Part shown: in pieces, positions 54,381-63,600 of the stretch
How the letters are laid out: every line of letters begins with the position of its first letter
How positions within the stretch are numbered: position 1 is the first letter of the stretch
From: Streptomyces sp. CB02414
GTDB taxonomy: Bacteria; Actinomycetota; Actinomycetes; Streptomycetales; Streptomycetaceae
DNA: 64,000 nucleotides
Assembly (NCBI RefSeq): GCF_001905385.1
Contig: NZ_LIPF01000008.1
Location: 310,001-374,000, forward strand
Reading direction: 5' to 3'
Notes under the pieces: generated by a model
The model's database searches: none
What the model was told of the DNA's origin: nothing
What the model saw: only the letters and a program-made list of their open reading frames with translations
Made by a program: the position numbers and the translations under genes

Positions 54381-55898
54381 ATGGCACCAGAACCACCGCT
54401 GCTCAGCATGTCCGGCATCACCAAGTCGTTCCCCGGAGTCCGGGCCCTGGACGGCGTCGACCTCGACGTCCAGGCGGGCGAGGTGCACTGCCTGCTCGGC
54501 CAGAACGGCGCCGGCAAGTCCACCCTCATCAAGGTGCTGGCCGGCGCCCACCAGCCCGACACCGGCACCATCAGCTGGCGCGGCGAGGACGTCACGCTGC
54601 GCTCGCCCATCGCGGCCATGCGCCTCGGCATCGCCACCATCTACCAGGAACTCGACCTGGTGGAGCACATGTCCGTCGCCGAGAACGTCCACCTCGGCCA
54701 CGAACCGACCTCGGCCGGTTTCGTCGTACGCGGGAAGGCCGCCAAGGAGTCGACGGCCGCGCTGCTGGCGCGGCTCGGGCACCCGGAGGTCGACCCCGGA
54801 CGGCTGGTCGGGGAACTCTCGGCGGCGCAGCAGCAGATCGTGTCCATGGCGCGGGCGCTCTCGCACGACGTACGGCTCATCGTGATGGACGAGCCGTCCG
54901 CCGCGCTCGACCCGGACGAGGTCGACAACCTCTTCCGCATCGTCGCCGACCTCACCGCCGACGGCGTCGCCGTCGTCTACATCTCGCACCGCCTGGAGGA
55001 GATCCGCCGCATCGGCGACCGGGTCACCGTCCTCAAGGACGGGCGGGCCGTCGCGGGCGGGCTGCCCGCCGAGTCGACGCCCACCCGCGACGTCGTGGCG
55101 CTGATGACCGGCCGCAACGTCGAGTACGTCTTCCCGGAACGGCCGGCCGCGCCGCCCGCGGGCGAGCCCGTGCTGAGCGTCAAGGGCCTGTCCCGCGAGG
55201 GCGAGTTCGAGGCCCTCGACCTGGAGGTCCGGCCCGGCGAGATCGTAGGCCTCGCCGGACTCGTCGGCTCCGGCCGCTCCGAGATCCTGGAGACGGTCTA
55301 CGGCGCCCGCAAGGCGGGCACCGGCCAGGTCCTCGTCGAGGGACGCCCGCTCAGGCCGGGCAGCGTGCGCGCCGCCGTCCGCGCCGGGCTCGGGCTCGCC
55401 CCCGAGGAGCGCAAGGCGCAGGCCCTGCTGATGCTGGAGTCCGTCACCCGCAACGTGTCGGTCTCCGCCATGTCCCGCTTCTCGCGCGGCGGCTGGCTCG
55501 ACCGCGGCGCCGAACTGGACGCGGCCCGCGCGGCGACCCGCGAGCTGTCCCTGCGGCCCGACAACCCCTCCGTGCCCGTGCGCACCCTGTCCGGCGGCAA
55601 CCAGCAGAAGGCGGTCCTGGCCCGCTGGCTGCTGCGCGGCTGCAAGGTCCTGCTGCTCGACGAACCCACCCGCGGCGTCGACGTCGGCGCCCGCGCCGAG
55701 CTCTACGCGGTCGTCCGCCGCCTCGCCGACGAGGGCCTCGCCGTCCTGCTGGTCTCCAGCGAGGTGCCCGAGGTGCTCGGCCTCGCCGACCGCGTGCTGG
55801 TACTGCGCGAGGGCCGGGTCGTGCACGAGGCCCCCGCCCGCGAACTCGACGAACACCGCGTACTCGACCTCGTGATGGAAGGAAGCCCGGCGTCATGA
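54381..55898 (+). CDS. Sugar ABC transporter ATP-binding protein (RbsA type)
   Basis: A 505-residue twin-ABC protein. The first domain has Walker A GQNGAGKSTLIKVLAG, signature LSAAQQQIVSMARAL and VMDEPSAALDPDEV. The second has the degenerate Walker A GLVGSGRSEIL, LSGGNQQKAVLARWL and LLDEPTRGVDVGARAEL. This layout is specific to ribose/xylose/galactose-type CUT2 importers. GAGGGGACCTCAC precedes the ATG. The stop overlaps the permease start (ATGA). Confidence 0.95.
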   Translation: MAPEPPLLSMSGITKSFPGVRALDGVDLDVQAGEVHCLLGQNGAGKSTLIKVLAGAHQPDTGTISWRGEDVTLRSPIAAMRLGIATIYQELDLVEHMSVAENVHLGHEPTSAGFVVRGKAAKESTAALLARLGHPEVDPGRLVGELSAAQQQIVSMARALSHDVRLIVMDEPSAALDPDEVDNLFRIVADLTADGVAVVYISHRLEEIRRIGDRVTVLKDGRAVAGGLPAESTPTRDVVALMTGRNVEYVFPERPAAPPAGEPVLSVKGLSREGEFEALDLEVRPGEIVGLAGLVGSGRSEILETVYGARKAGTGQVLVEGRPLRPGSVRAAVRAGLGLAPEERKAQALLMLESVTRNVSVSAMSRFSRGGWLDRGAELDAARAATRELSLRPDNPSVPVRTLSGGNQQKAVLARWLLRGCKVLLLDEPTRGVDVGARAELYAVVRRLADEGLAVLLVSSEVPEVLGLADRVLVLREGRVVHEAPARELDEHRVLDLVMEGSPAS

Positions 55899-56914
55899 CG
55901 CAGCACGTGTCCCCGCCCCGGGACGGCACCGGCAAGGCGGCACCGGTGGACGGTCCGCCCGCCTGGCGGGTCCAGTTGGGCCGCGCCGACGTCCGCACCC
56001 TCACCCTGCTCGGCGTGCTCGCCGCACTGGTCCTCATCGGCGGCATCACCCAGCCCGACTCGTTCCTCGACACCCGCAACCTCCAACTGGTGCTCACCCA
56101 GGCGTCCGTGATCGGTGTCGTCACCGTCGGCATGACCTTCGTGATCATTTCCGGGGGCATCGACCTGTCGGTGGGCGCCATCGTCGCCCTGTCGTCGGTG
56201 TGGGCGACCACCGTCGCCACCCAGGAGTTCGGATTCGTCGGCATCCTCTTCACGGCGATCGTGGTCGGAGTGGGCTGCGGACTGGTCAACGGGGTGCTCA
56301 TCGCCTTCGGCCAGATGGTCCCCTTCATCGCCACCCTCGCCATGCTGGCCTCGGCCCGCGGCCTCGCGCTCCAGATCACCGACGGCCGCACCCAGGTCGT
56401 CACGGTGCCCAGCGTCCTCGACCTCGGCGAGCGCGACTCCTACGTCCTCGGCATCCCGCCGCTGGTCCTGGTCTTCGCGGCCGTCACCGTCATCGGCTGG
56501 CTGGTGCTCAACCGGACCACCTTCGGCCGCCGCACCGTGGCCGTCGGCGGCAACGCGGAGGCCGCCCGCCTCGCCGGCATCGACGTCCGCCGCCAGCGGC
56601 TCTACCTCTACCTGCTGTCCGGGCTGTGCTGCGGCATCGCCGCCTTCCTGCTGATCGTCCTGGCCGGCTCCGGCCAGAACACCAACGGCAACCTCTACGA
56701 ACTCGACGCCATCGCCGCCGCGATCATCGGCGGCACCCTGCTCAGCGGCGGCCGCGGCACCATCGTCGGCTCGGTGCTCGGCGTCCTGATCTTCACCACC
56801 ATCACCAACATCTTCGCCCTGAACAACCTCGAGACCGCCGTCCAGCAGATCGCCAAGGGAGCGATCATCGTCGCCGCCGTGCTGGTCCAGCGCCGTACCG
56901 CAAGCACGCATTGA
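55895..56914 (+). CDS. Sugar ABC transporter permease (RbsC type)
   Basis: A 339-residue CUT2 permease. About ten membrane segments follow a short cytosolic tail (MTQHVSPPRDGTGKAAPV). VIISGGIDLSVGAIVALSS, AVGGNAEAARLAGIDVRR and GGTLLSGGRGTIVGSVLGVLI are typical of RbsC/XylH permeases. It is translationally coupled to the ATPase. The substrate-binding protein gene follows by 17 bases. Confidence 0.95.
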   Translation: MTQHVSPPRDGTGKAAPVDGPPAWRVQLGRADVRTLTLLGVLAALVLIGGITQPDSFLDTRNLQLVLTQASVIGVVTVGMTFVIISGGIDLSVGAIVALSSVWATTVATQEFGFVGILFTAIVVGVGCGLVNGVLIAFGQMVPFIATLAMLASARGLALQITDGRTQVVTVPSVLDLGERDSYVLGIPPLVLVFAAVTVIGWLVLNRTTFGRRTVAVGGNAEAARLAGIDVRRQRLYLYLLSGLCCGIAAFLLIVLAGSGQNTNGNLYELDAIAAAIIGGTLLSGGRGTIVGSVLGVLIFTTITNIFALNNLETAVQQIAKGAIIVAAVLVQRRTASTH

Positions 56915-56931
56915 GGAAAGGGTCCACCGTC

Positions 56932-57975
56932 ATGACGAACCTCACGAGCCGCAGAGGGCTGCTCTTCGGAGCCGCCGCCGTGTCCGCCGGTGCCGTCCTC
57001 ACCGGGTGCACGAGCAACGAACCCGACGACGGCGGCGACAAGGCCGCGGACACCCAGCCGGCCGCCGACGACAAGCCGGGCAAGCAGGTCACCATCGGCT
57101 ACGCCGGCCCGCTGGCCGACCACGGCTGGCTCAACGCCGTCAACGACCAGGCCGAGAAGCGTGCCGAGAAGTACTCCGACGTCACCATGGAGGTGACGGA
57201 GGGTTCCAACGACACCGCCCAGCAGATCGGCCAGATCGAGACCCTCATCAACAAGAAGGTCGACGTCCTGGTCATCCTGCCCGCCGACGGCAAGGCGCTG
57301 ACCCAGGTCGGACTCAAGGCGATGCGCGCCGGGATACCGGTCGTCAACCTCGACCGCATCTTCAACAGCCCGCAGGCCTACCGTTGCTGGATCGGCGGCG
57401 ACAACTACGGCATGGGCCTCAACGCGGCCCACTACATCGGCGAGAAGCTCAAGGACAAGCAGAACGCCAAGGTCATCGAGCTGGCCGGCCTCGACAACCT
57501 GGAGCTGACCCAGCAGCGCACCAAGGGCTTCGACGACGGCCTGAAGAACTACCCGAACATCCAGAAGGTGGCCCGCCAGGCCGCCGAGTTCACCGTCGAG
57601 TCGGGACAGGCCAAGATGGCGCAGCTGCTCCAGGCCCAGTCCCAGTTCGACGCCCTGTGGAACCACGACGACGACCAGGGCGTGGGCGCGCTGCGCGCCA
57701 TCGAGCAGGCCGGGCGCGACGACTTCCTGATGGTCGGCGGCGCGGGCGCGCTCTCCGCCTTCCAGGCCATCAAGGCGGACAGCGGCGTGCTGAAGGCGAC
57801 CGTGCTGTACCCGCCGACCATGGCCGCCTCCGCCATCGACCTCGCCCGTGCGCTCGGCCAGGGCAAGGGGGTCAGCGGCCTCGCCGAGTTCGAGATCCCG
57901 TCGACCGTCACCTGCTACTCGGCCGTTGTCGACAAGGAGAACGTCGACCAGTACATGTCCACGGGCTTCAAGTGA
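56932..57975 (+). CDS. Sugar ABC transporter substrate-binding lipoprotein
   Basis: A 347-residue periplasmic-binding-type protein (Peripla_BP_4). A twin-arginine lipoprotein signal (TSRRGLLFGAAAVSAGAVLTGC, Cys at about 26) anchors it outside the membrane. The core begins VTIGYAGPLADHGWLNAVNDQAEKRA; DVLVILPADGKALTQVGLKA and ALWNHDDDQGVGALRAIEQ fit CUT2 sugar receptors. It supplies a sugar to the preceding permease and ATPase. AGGAAAGGG lies before the ATG. A hairpin follows the stop and may raise the level of this transcript segment over downstream genes. Confidence 0.93.
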   Translation: MTNLTSRRGLLFGAAAVSAGAVLTGCTSNEPDDGGDKAADTQPAADDKPGKQVTIGYAGPLADHGWLNAVNDQAEKRAEKYSDVTMEVTEGSNDTAQQIGQIETLINKKVDVLVILPADGKALTQVGLKAMRAGIPVVNLDRIFNSPQAYRCWIGGDNYGMGLNAAHYIGEKLKDKQNAKVIELAGLDNLELTQQRTKGFDDGLKNYPNIQKVARQAAEFTVESGQAKMAQLLQAQSQFDALWNHDDDQGVGALRAIEQAGRDDFLMVGGAGALSAFQAIKADSGVLKATVLYPPTMAASAIDLARALGQGKGVSGLAEFEIPSTVTCYSAVVDKENVDQYMSTGFK

Positions 57976-57981
57976 GGGCCG

Positions 57982-58017
57982 CCGCCCCGGACCGGCCCGA
58001 CCAGCCGGCCGGGGCGG
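57982..58017 (+). terminator. Intra-operon hairpin after the binding-protein gene
   Basis: The arms CCGCCCCGG (57982-57990) and CCGGGGCGG (58009-58017) close a stem extended inward by CCGGC/GCCGG with a bulge. There is no U-tract. It may attenuate or stabilise rather than end transcription. Confidence 0.6.
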
Positions 58018-58060
58018 GGTCCACCCCCCACCGCGCCACGACGACGAGGAGGACATCCGC

Positions 58061-59338
58061 ATGGGACAGCCGCAGCAGCCCGAGGGGGCCGGGGAGCACG
58101 AATCCGCCGCCGGGAGCGGGGCCGGCAACGGAACCGGGACCGGAGCGACGGGGGCGTCCGCGACCAGACCGCCGCTGCGCGTCGGCATGGTCGGCTACGC
58201 CTTCATGGGCGCCGCACACTCCCAGGGCTGGCGCACCGCCGGCCGCGTCTTCGACCTGCCGCTGAACCCGGTGCAGGCGGCCATCTGCGGCCGGGACCCC
58301 GACGCCGTCCGCACGGCTGCCGACCGGCACGGCTGGGAGAGCACCGAGACCGACTGGCGGACCCTGGTGGAACGGGACGACATCGACCTCGTCGACATCT
58401 GCACCCCCGGCGACAGCCACGCCGAGATCGCGCTGGCCGCGCTCGCCGCCGGCAAGCACGTGCTGTGCGAGAAGCCGCTGGCCAACACGGTCGCGGAGGC
58501 GGAGGCGATGACCCGGGCCGCCGAGGAGGCCGGCGCCCGCGGCCAACTGGCCATGGCCGGCTTCAACTACCGCCGGGTGCCCGCCACCGCGCTGGCCCGG
58601 CGGATGGTGGCCGAGGGCCGCGTCGGGCGGCTGCGGCACGTGCGGGTGACGTACCTCCAGGACTGGCTGGTCGACCCCAAGGCGCCGCTGACCTGGCGGC
58701 TGCGCAAGGAACTGGCCGGCTCGGGAGCCCTCGGCGACCTGGGCGCCCACATCGTCGACCTCGCGCAGTACCTGACGGGGGAGCGGATCGCGGGCGTCTC
58801 CGCCCTCACCGAGACCTTCGTACGGGAACGCCCGCTGCCCGAGGGCGCCGCCCGGGGCCTGTCGGCGGGCTCCGCCGACGGCAGCACCGGACAGGTCACC
58901 GTGGACGACGCCGCCGTGTTCACCGGCCGCCTCACCTCCGGCGCCCTGGTCTCCTTCGAGGCCACCCGCTACGCCACCGGCCGCAAGAACGCCCTGCGCA
59001 TCGAACTCAACGGTGAGCGCGGGTCGCTCGCCTTCGACCTGGAGCGGCTCAACGAGCTGGAGTACCACGACGGTACGGAACCGGGGGAGCACGCCGGTTT
59101 CCGCCGCATCCTCGTCACCGAACCCGAGCACCCCTACCTGGACGCCTGGTGGCCGCCGGGCCACGGCCTCGGCTACGAGCACACCTTCGTCCACCAGGCG
59201 CGCGACCTCGTCCACGCCGTCGCCGAGGGCCGCCGGCCCGAACCGTCCTTCGCCGACGGGCTGCAGGTGCAGCGCGTGCTGGCGGCGGTCGAGGAGAGCG
59301 CCGAGAAGAACTCCGTCTACACCCCGATCGTGGTCTGA
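58061..59338 (+). CDS. Gfo/Idh/MocA-family sugar dehydrogenase
   Basis: A 425-residue NAD(P)-dependent oxidoreductase. A Gly/Thr-rich tail of about 37 residues is followed by the Rossmann motif VGMVGYAFMGAAHSQGW and the signature EKPLA (in HVLCEKPLANTVAEAEAM). GSGALGDLGAHIVDLAQYL carries the D..H pair of the active site. Members oxidise sugars or sugar derivatives at C1, C2 or C3 (glucose-3-, myo-inositol dehydrogenase). GAGGAGGACATCCGC precedes the ATG. It is second to the ABC genes and 13 bases before the isomerase gene. Confidence 0.93.
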   Translation: MGQPQQPEGAGEHESAAGSGAGNGTGTGATGASATRPPLRVGMVGYAFMGAAHSQGWRTAGRVFDLPLNPVQAAICGRDPDAVRTAADRHGWESTETDWRTLVERDDIDLVDICTPGDSHAEIALAALAAGKHVLCEKPLANTVAEAEAMTRAAEEAGARGQLAMAGFNYRRVPATALARRMVAEGRVGRLRHVRVTYLQDWLVDPKAPLTWRLRKELAGSGALGDLGAHIVDLAQYLTGERIAGVSALTETFVRERPLPEGAARGLSAGSADGSTGQVTVDDAAVFTGRLTSGALVSFEATRYATGRKNALRIELNGERGSLAFDLERLNELEYHDGTEPGEHAGFRRILVTEPEHPYLDAWWPPGHGLGYEHTFVHQARDLVHAVAEGRRPEPSFADGLQVQRVLAAVEESAEKNSVYTPIVV

Positions 59339-59351
59339 ACAGGAGCGTCCC

Positions 59352-60350
59352 GTGCCACGCAATTTCACTCTCTTCACCGGCCAGTGGGCGGACCTGCCGC
59401 TGGAGGAGGTCTGCCGGCTCGCCCGCGACTTCGGTTACGACGGTCTGGAACTCGCCTGCTGGGGCGACCACTTCGAGGTCGACAAGGCGCTGGCCGACCC
59501 GACCTACGTGGACTCGCGCCACCAGCTGCTCGACAAGTACGGGCTGAAGTGCTGGGCGATCTCCAACCACCTGGTCGGCCAGGCCGTCTGCGACGCCATC
59601 ATCGACGAACGCCACGAGGCCATCCTGCCCGCCCGCATCTGGGGCGACGGCGACGCCGAGGGCGTACGGCAGCGGGCAGCGGCCGAGATCAAGGACACCG
59701 CGCGGGCCGCCGCACGCTTCGGCGTCGACACCGTCATCGGCTTCACCGGATCGGCGATCTGGCACCTGGTCGCCATGTTCCCGCCCGCCCCGGAGTCCAT
59801 GATCGAACGGGGCTACCAGGACTTCGCCGACCGCTGGAACCCCATCCTCGACGTCTTCGACGCCGAGGGCGTGCGGTTCGCCCACGAGGTCCACCCCAGC
59901 GAGATCGCCTACGACTACTGGACGACCCAGCGGGCGCTGGAGGCGGTGGACCACCGACCGGCCTTCGGTCTCAACTTCGACCCCTCGCACTTCGTGTGGC
60001 AGGACCTCGACCCGGTCGGCTTCCTGTGGGACTTCCGCGACCGGATCTACCACGTCGACTGCAAGGAGGCCCGCAGGCGCCTCGACGGCCGCAACGGGCG
60101 GCTCGGCTCCCACCTGCCGTGGGGCGACCCGCGCCGCGGCTGGGACTTCGTGTCGGCCGGCCACGGCGACGTCCCCTGGGAGGACGTCTTCCGGATGCTG
60201 CGCTCCATCGACTACCAGGGCCCCGTCTCCGTGGAGTGGGAGGACGCCGGCATGGACCGCCTCCAGGGCGCCCCCGAGGCCCTCACCCGGCTCAAGGCAT
60301 TCGACTTCGAGCCGCCGACCGCGTCCTTCGACGCCGCGTTCAACAGCTGA
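59352..60350 (+). CDS. Sugar phosphate isomerase/epimerase (xylose-isomerase-like TIM barrel)
   Basis: A 332-residue AP-endonuclease-2-type TIM barrel. LARDFGYDGLELACWGDHFEVD, CWAISNHLVGQAV, FAHEVHPSEIAYDYW, FGLNFDPSHFVWQDLDP, YHVDCKEARRR and PVSVEWEDAGMDR carry the metal-binding Glu, Asp and His residues of the family. Members isomerise or epimerise keto-sugars, and neighbours of Gfo/Idh/MocA enzymes often act on 3-keto or inosose intermediates. GTG start after ACAGGAGCGTCCC. It is followed by a hairpin and then the large secreted protein. Confidence 0.92.
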   Translation: MPRNFTLFTGQWADLPLEEVCRLARDFGYDGLELACWGDHFEVDKALADPTYVDSRHQLLDKYGLKCWAISNHLVGQAVCDAIIDERHEAILPARIWGDGDAEGVRQRAAAEIKDTARAAARFGVDTVIGFTGSAIWHLVAMFPPAPESMIERGYQDFADRWNPILDVFDAEGVRFAHEVHPSEIAYDYWTTQRALEAVDHRPAFGLNFDPSHFVWQDLDPVGFLWDFRDRIYHVDCKEARRRLDGRNGRLGSHLPWGDPRRGWDFVSAGHGDVPWEDVFRMLRSIDYQGPVSVEWEDAGMDRLQGAPEALTRLKAFDFEPPTASFDAAFNS

Positions 60351-60379
60351 TCCGCACGCCCGGCAGCAGGTCGGGACGG

Positions 60380-60418
60380 GGACCGGAGGCCGGAAGCGCC
60401 CCTGCCGGTTCCCGGTCC
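60380..60418 (+). terminator. Stem-loop after the isomerase gene
   Basis: GGACCGG (60380-60386) pairs with CCGGTCC (60412-60418), continued by a short inner CCGG/CCGG stem after a 3-base internal loop. It is moderately convincing as the end of the ABC-isomerase operon. Confidence 0.4.
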
Positions 60419-60645
60419 GGCCTGCCCGGATGCCGCTTTGTCCTGCGATGAGATGAAGTTCAACTATTTCCGGTCCCGGGACTGTTGACCCAGGACGAAC
60501 GCGGCTACCGTCGCTGAAGTGTTCAGGACACTCACGCCTCCGGGGTGACGGCGCACCCCGGCGCCCGCACCGCACGTCTCCTCTCGCACGTACCGCACGT
60601 CTTCGCACCATCCCGTACGGCCCATCCCGTTCCCGGAGGGACTTC

Positions 60646-63600
60646 GTGCACAGAAGCAGACCCAAAGGCACCCGCACCACGAGGCGTCCCGCGTTCCGCA
60701 CCGCGCTCGCCCTGGTCACCGGCCTGATGCTGGCCGTGGGCACCCCGGCGACCGTCGCCGGAGCCCAGCCGGCGGCCGACGAGCCCGCCGCCGAGGGGCA
60801 GTTCCAGCAGGTACCGCTCGCCAAGGGCGAGCCCGAGATGGGCGAGCCGATGTCGCTCGCCGTCCTCCCGGACCGCAGCGTCCTGCACACCTCGCGCGAC
60901 GGCACCCTGCGCATCACCGACCAGGGCGGCGTCACCAAGGTCGCCGGCAAGCTCGACGTCTACAGCCACGACGAGGAGGGCCTGCAGGGCGTCGGCGTCG
61001 ACCCGGACTTCGAGACCAACCGGGCGATCTACCTCTACTACGCCCCGCCGCTCGACACCCCCGCGGGCGACGCCCCCGAGACCGGCACCGCCGAGGACTT
61101 CAAGAAGTTCGACGGCGTCAACCGCCTCTCCCGCTTCGTCCTCAACCCCAACGGCACGCTGGACATGGCCAGCGAGAAGAAGGTCCTGGACGTCGCGGCC
61201 TCCCGCGGCACCTGCTGCCACGTCGGCGGCGACATCGACTTCGACGCCGAGGGCAACCTCTACCTGTCCACCGGCGACGACACCAACCCCTTCGCCTCCG
61301 ACGGCTACACGCCGATCGACGAGCGGGAGAACCGCAACCCGGCCTTCGACGCCCGCCGCAGCTCCGGCAACACCAACGACCTGCGCGGCAAGATCCTGCG
61401 CATCAAGGTCGCCGAGGACGGCTCGTACACCATCCCGGACGGCAACCTCTTCGCCCCCGGCACCGAGAAGACCCGCCCCGAGATCTACGCGATGGGCTTC
61501 CGCAACCCGTTCCGCATGAGCGTCGACGACAAGACCGGCACGATCTACGTCGGCGACTACGGTCCCGACGCCGGCTCCGCCGACCCGAACCGCGGGCCGG
61601 CCGGACAGGTCGAGTTCGCCAAGGTCACCGAGCCCGCCAACTTCGGCTGGCCGTTCTGCACCGGCGCCAACGACGCCTACGTCGACTACGACTTCGCCAC
61701 CGGCACCTCCGGCGAGAAGTTCGACTGCGCCGCCCCGAAGAACACCTCGCGGCACAACACCGGCCTGGTCGACCTGCCGCCCGCCCAGCCCGCCTGGATC
61801 CCGTACGACGGCGGCAGCGTCCCCGAGTTCGGCAGCGGCTCCGAGTCCCCGATGGCCGGCCCGGTCTACCGCTACGACCCCGAGCTGGACTCCTCGGTGA
61901 AGTTCCCGGAGGAGTTCGACGGCGACTTCTTCGCGGGCGAGTTCGGCCGCCGCTGGATCAAGCGGATCGAGCAGAATGCCGACGGTACGGTCGCGAAGAT
62001 CAACGACTTCCCGTGGACCGGCACCCAGATCATGGACATGGAGTTCGGCCCCGACGGCGCGCTCTACGTCCTCGACTACGGCGTCTCCTGGTTCCAGGGC
62101 GACGAGAACTCCGCGCTGTACCGGATTGAGAACGCCGAGGACGGCTTCTCACCGATCGCCGAGGTCAGTGCCGACAAGACGTCCGGCGCGGCCGGCCTGA
62201 AGGTCAAGTTCACCGCCTCGGCCAAGGACGCCGACTCCCCGGACCTCACCTACAGCTGGGACTTCGGCGACGGCACCAAGGGCGAGGGCCTGACCCCCAC
62301 CCACAAGTACAAGAAGGCCGGCACCTACACCGCGACCTTCACCGCCGAGGACCCCGAGGGCAACACCGGCAACGCCAGCGTCCGCGTCGTCGTCGGCAAC
62401 ACCGAGCCCAAGGTGAAGATCGAGGTCCCGGGCAACGGCACCCTGCTGCCCATGGGGGAGCCCATCCCCTTCAAGGTGAAGGTCACCGACCCCGAGGAGA
62501 CGGTCGACTGCTCCAAGGTCAAGGTCGCCTACAGCCTCGGCCACGACTCCCACGCCCACGAGCTGACCAGCGAGACGGGCTGTGAGGGCACCCTCAACCC
62601 GCCGCCCGGCGACGGCGGCCACGACCCCAACGCCAACATCTACGGCGTCGTCGGCGCGAGCTACACCGACGGCGGGGCAGGCGGCCAGGAGGCCCTGACC
62701 GGCACCGCGCGCACCGTGATCCAGCCCCCGCACCGCCAGGCCGAGCACTTCACCACCCAGTCCGGCATCAAGACGTACGACAAGACCGGCGCCAACGGCG
62801 GCAAGACCGTCGGCGACATCAACGACGGCGACTGGATCTCCTTCAGCCCCTACAAGTTCGACGGGCAGAAGAAGCTGACCGTCCGCGCCTCCTCCGGCGG
62901 CTCCGGCGGCTTCATCGAGCTGCGCACCGGCTCGCCCACCGGCAAATTGCACGGCTCCGCGTACATCCCGCCGACCGGCAGCTGGGAGACGTTCCAGAAC
63001 GTCGACGTGCCGCTGCGGTCGCTTCCCAAGCGCACCACGGAGATCTACCTGGTCTTCCGCGGCGGCGACGGCGCGCTCTACGACGTGGACGACTTCGAGT
63101 TCTCCAAGGAGCCGTTCAAGAAGGGCAAGAAGGTCCTGGTCTTCTCCAAGACGGCCGGCTTCCGCCACGACTCCATCCCGGAGGGGATCGCCGCCCTGAA
63201 GGAGCTGGGCGCCCCGGCCGGCATCTCGGTCACCGCGACCGAGGAGGCCCGCCAGTTCACCACGGCCAACCTCGCCAAGTACGACGCGGTCGCCTTCCTG
63301 TCCACCACCGGTGACGTGCTCAACGCCGACCAGCAGAAGGCGTTCGAGAACTACGTCAAGAACGGCGGCGGCTACATGGGCATCCACGCCGCCGCCGACA
63401 CCGAGTACGACTGGGAGTTCTACGGCGGCCTGGTCGGCGCCTACTTCGACTCGCACCCGGCCATCCAGAAGGCCACCGTCCGCGTCCACGACCACGACCA
63501 CCCGTCCACCGCGCACCTCGGCGACACCTGGGAGCGCACCGACGAGTGGTACAACTACCGCACCAACCCGCGTGAGCAGGCCAAGGTCCTCGCCACCCTC

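Noticed and set aside
60351..60645. A small gene in the spacer before the large secreted protein
   Set aside because: No frame with a ribosome site and plausible codon use was found; it fits a terminator plus promoter spacer.
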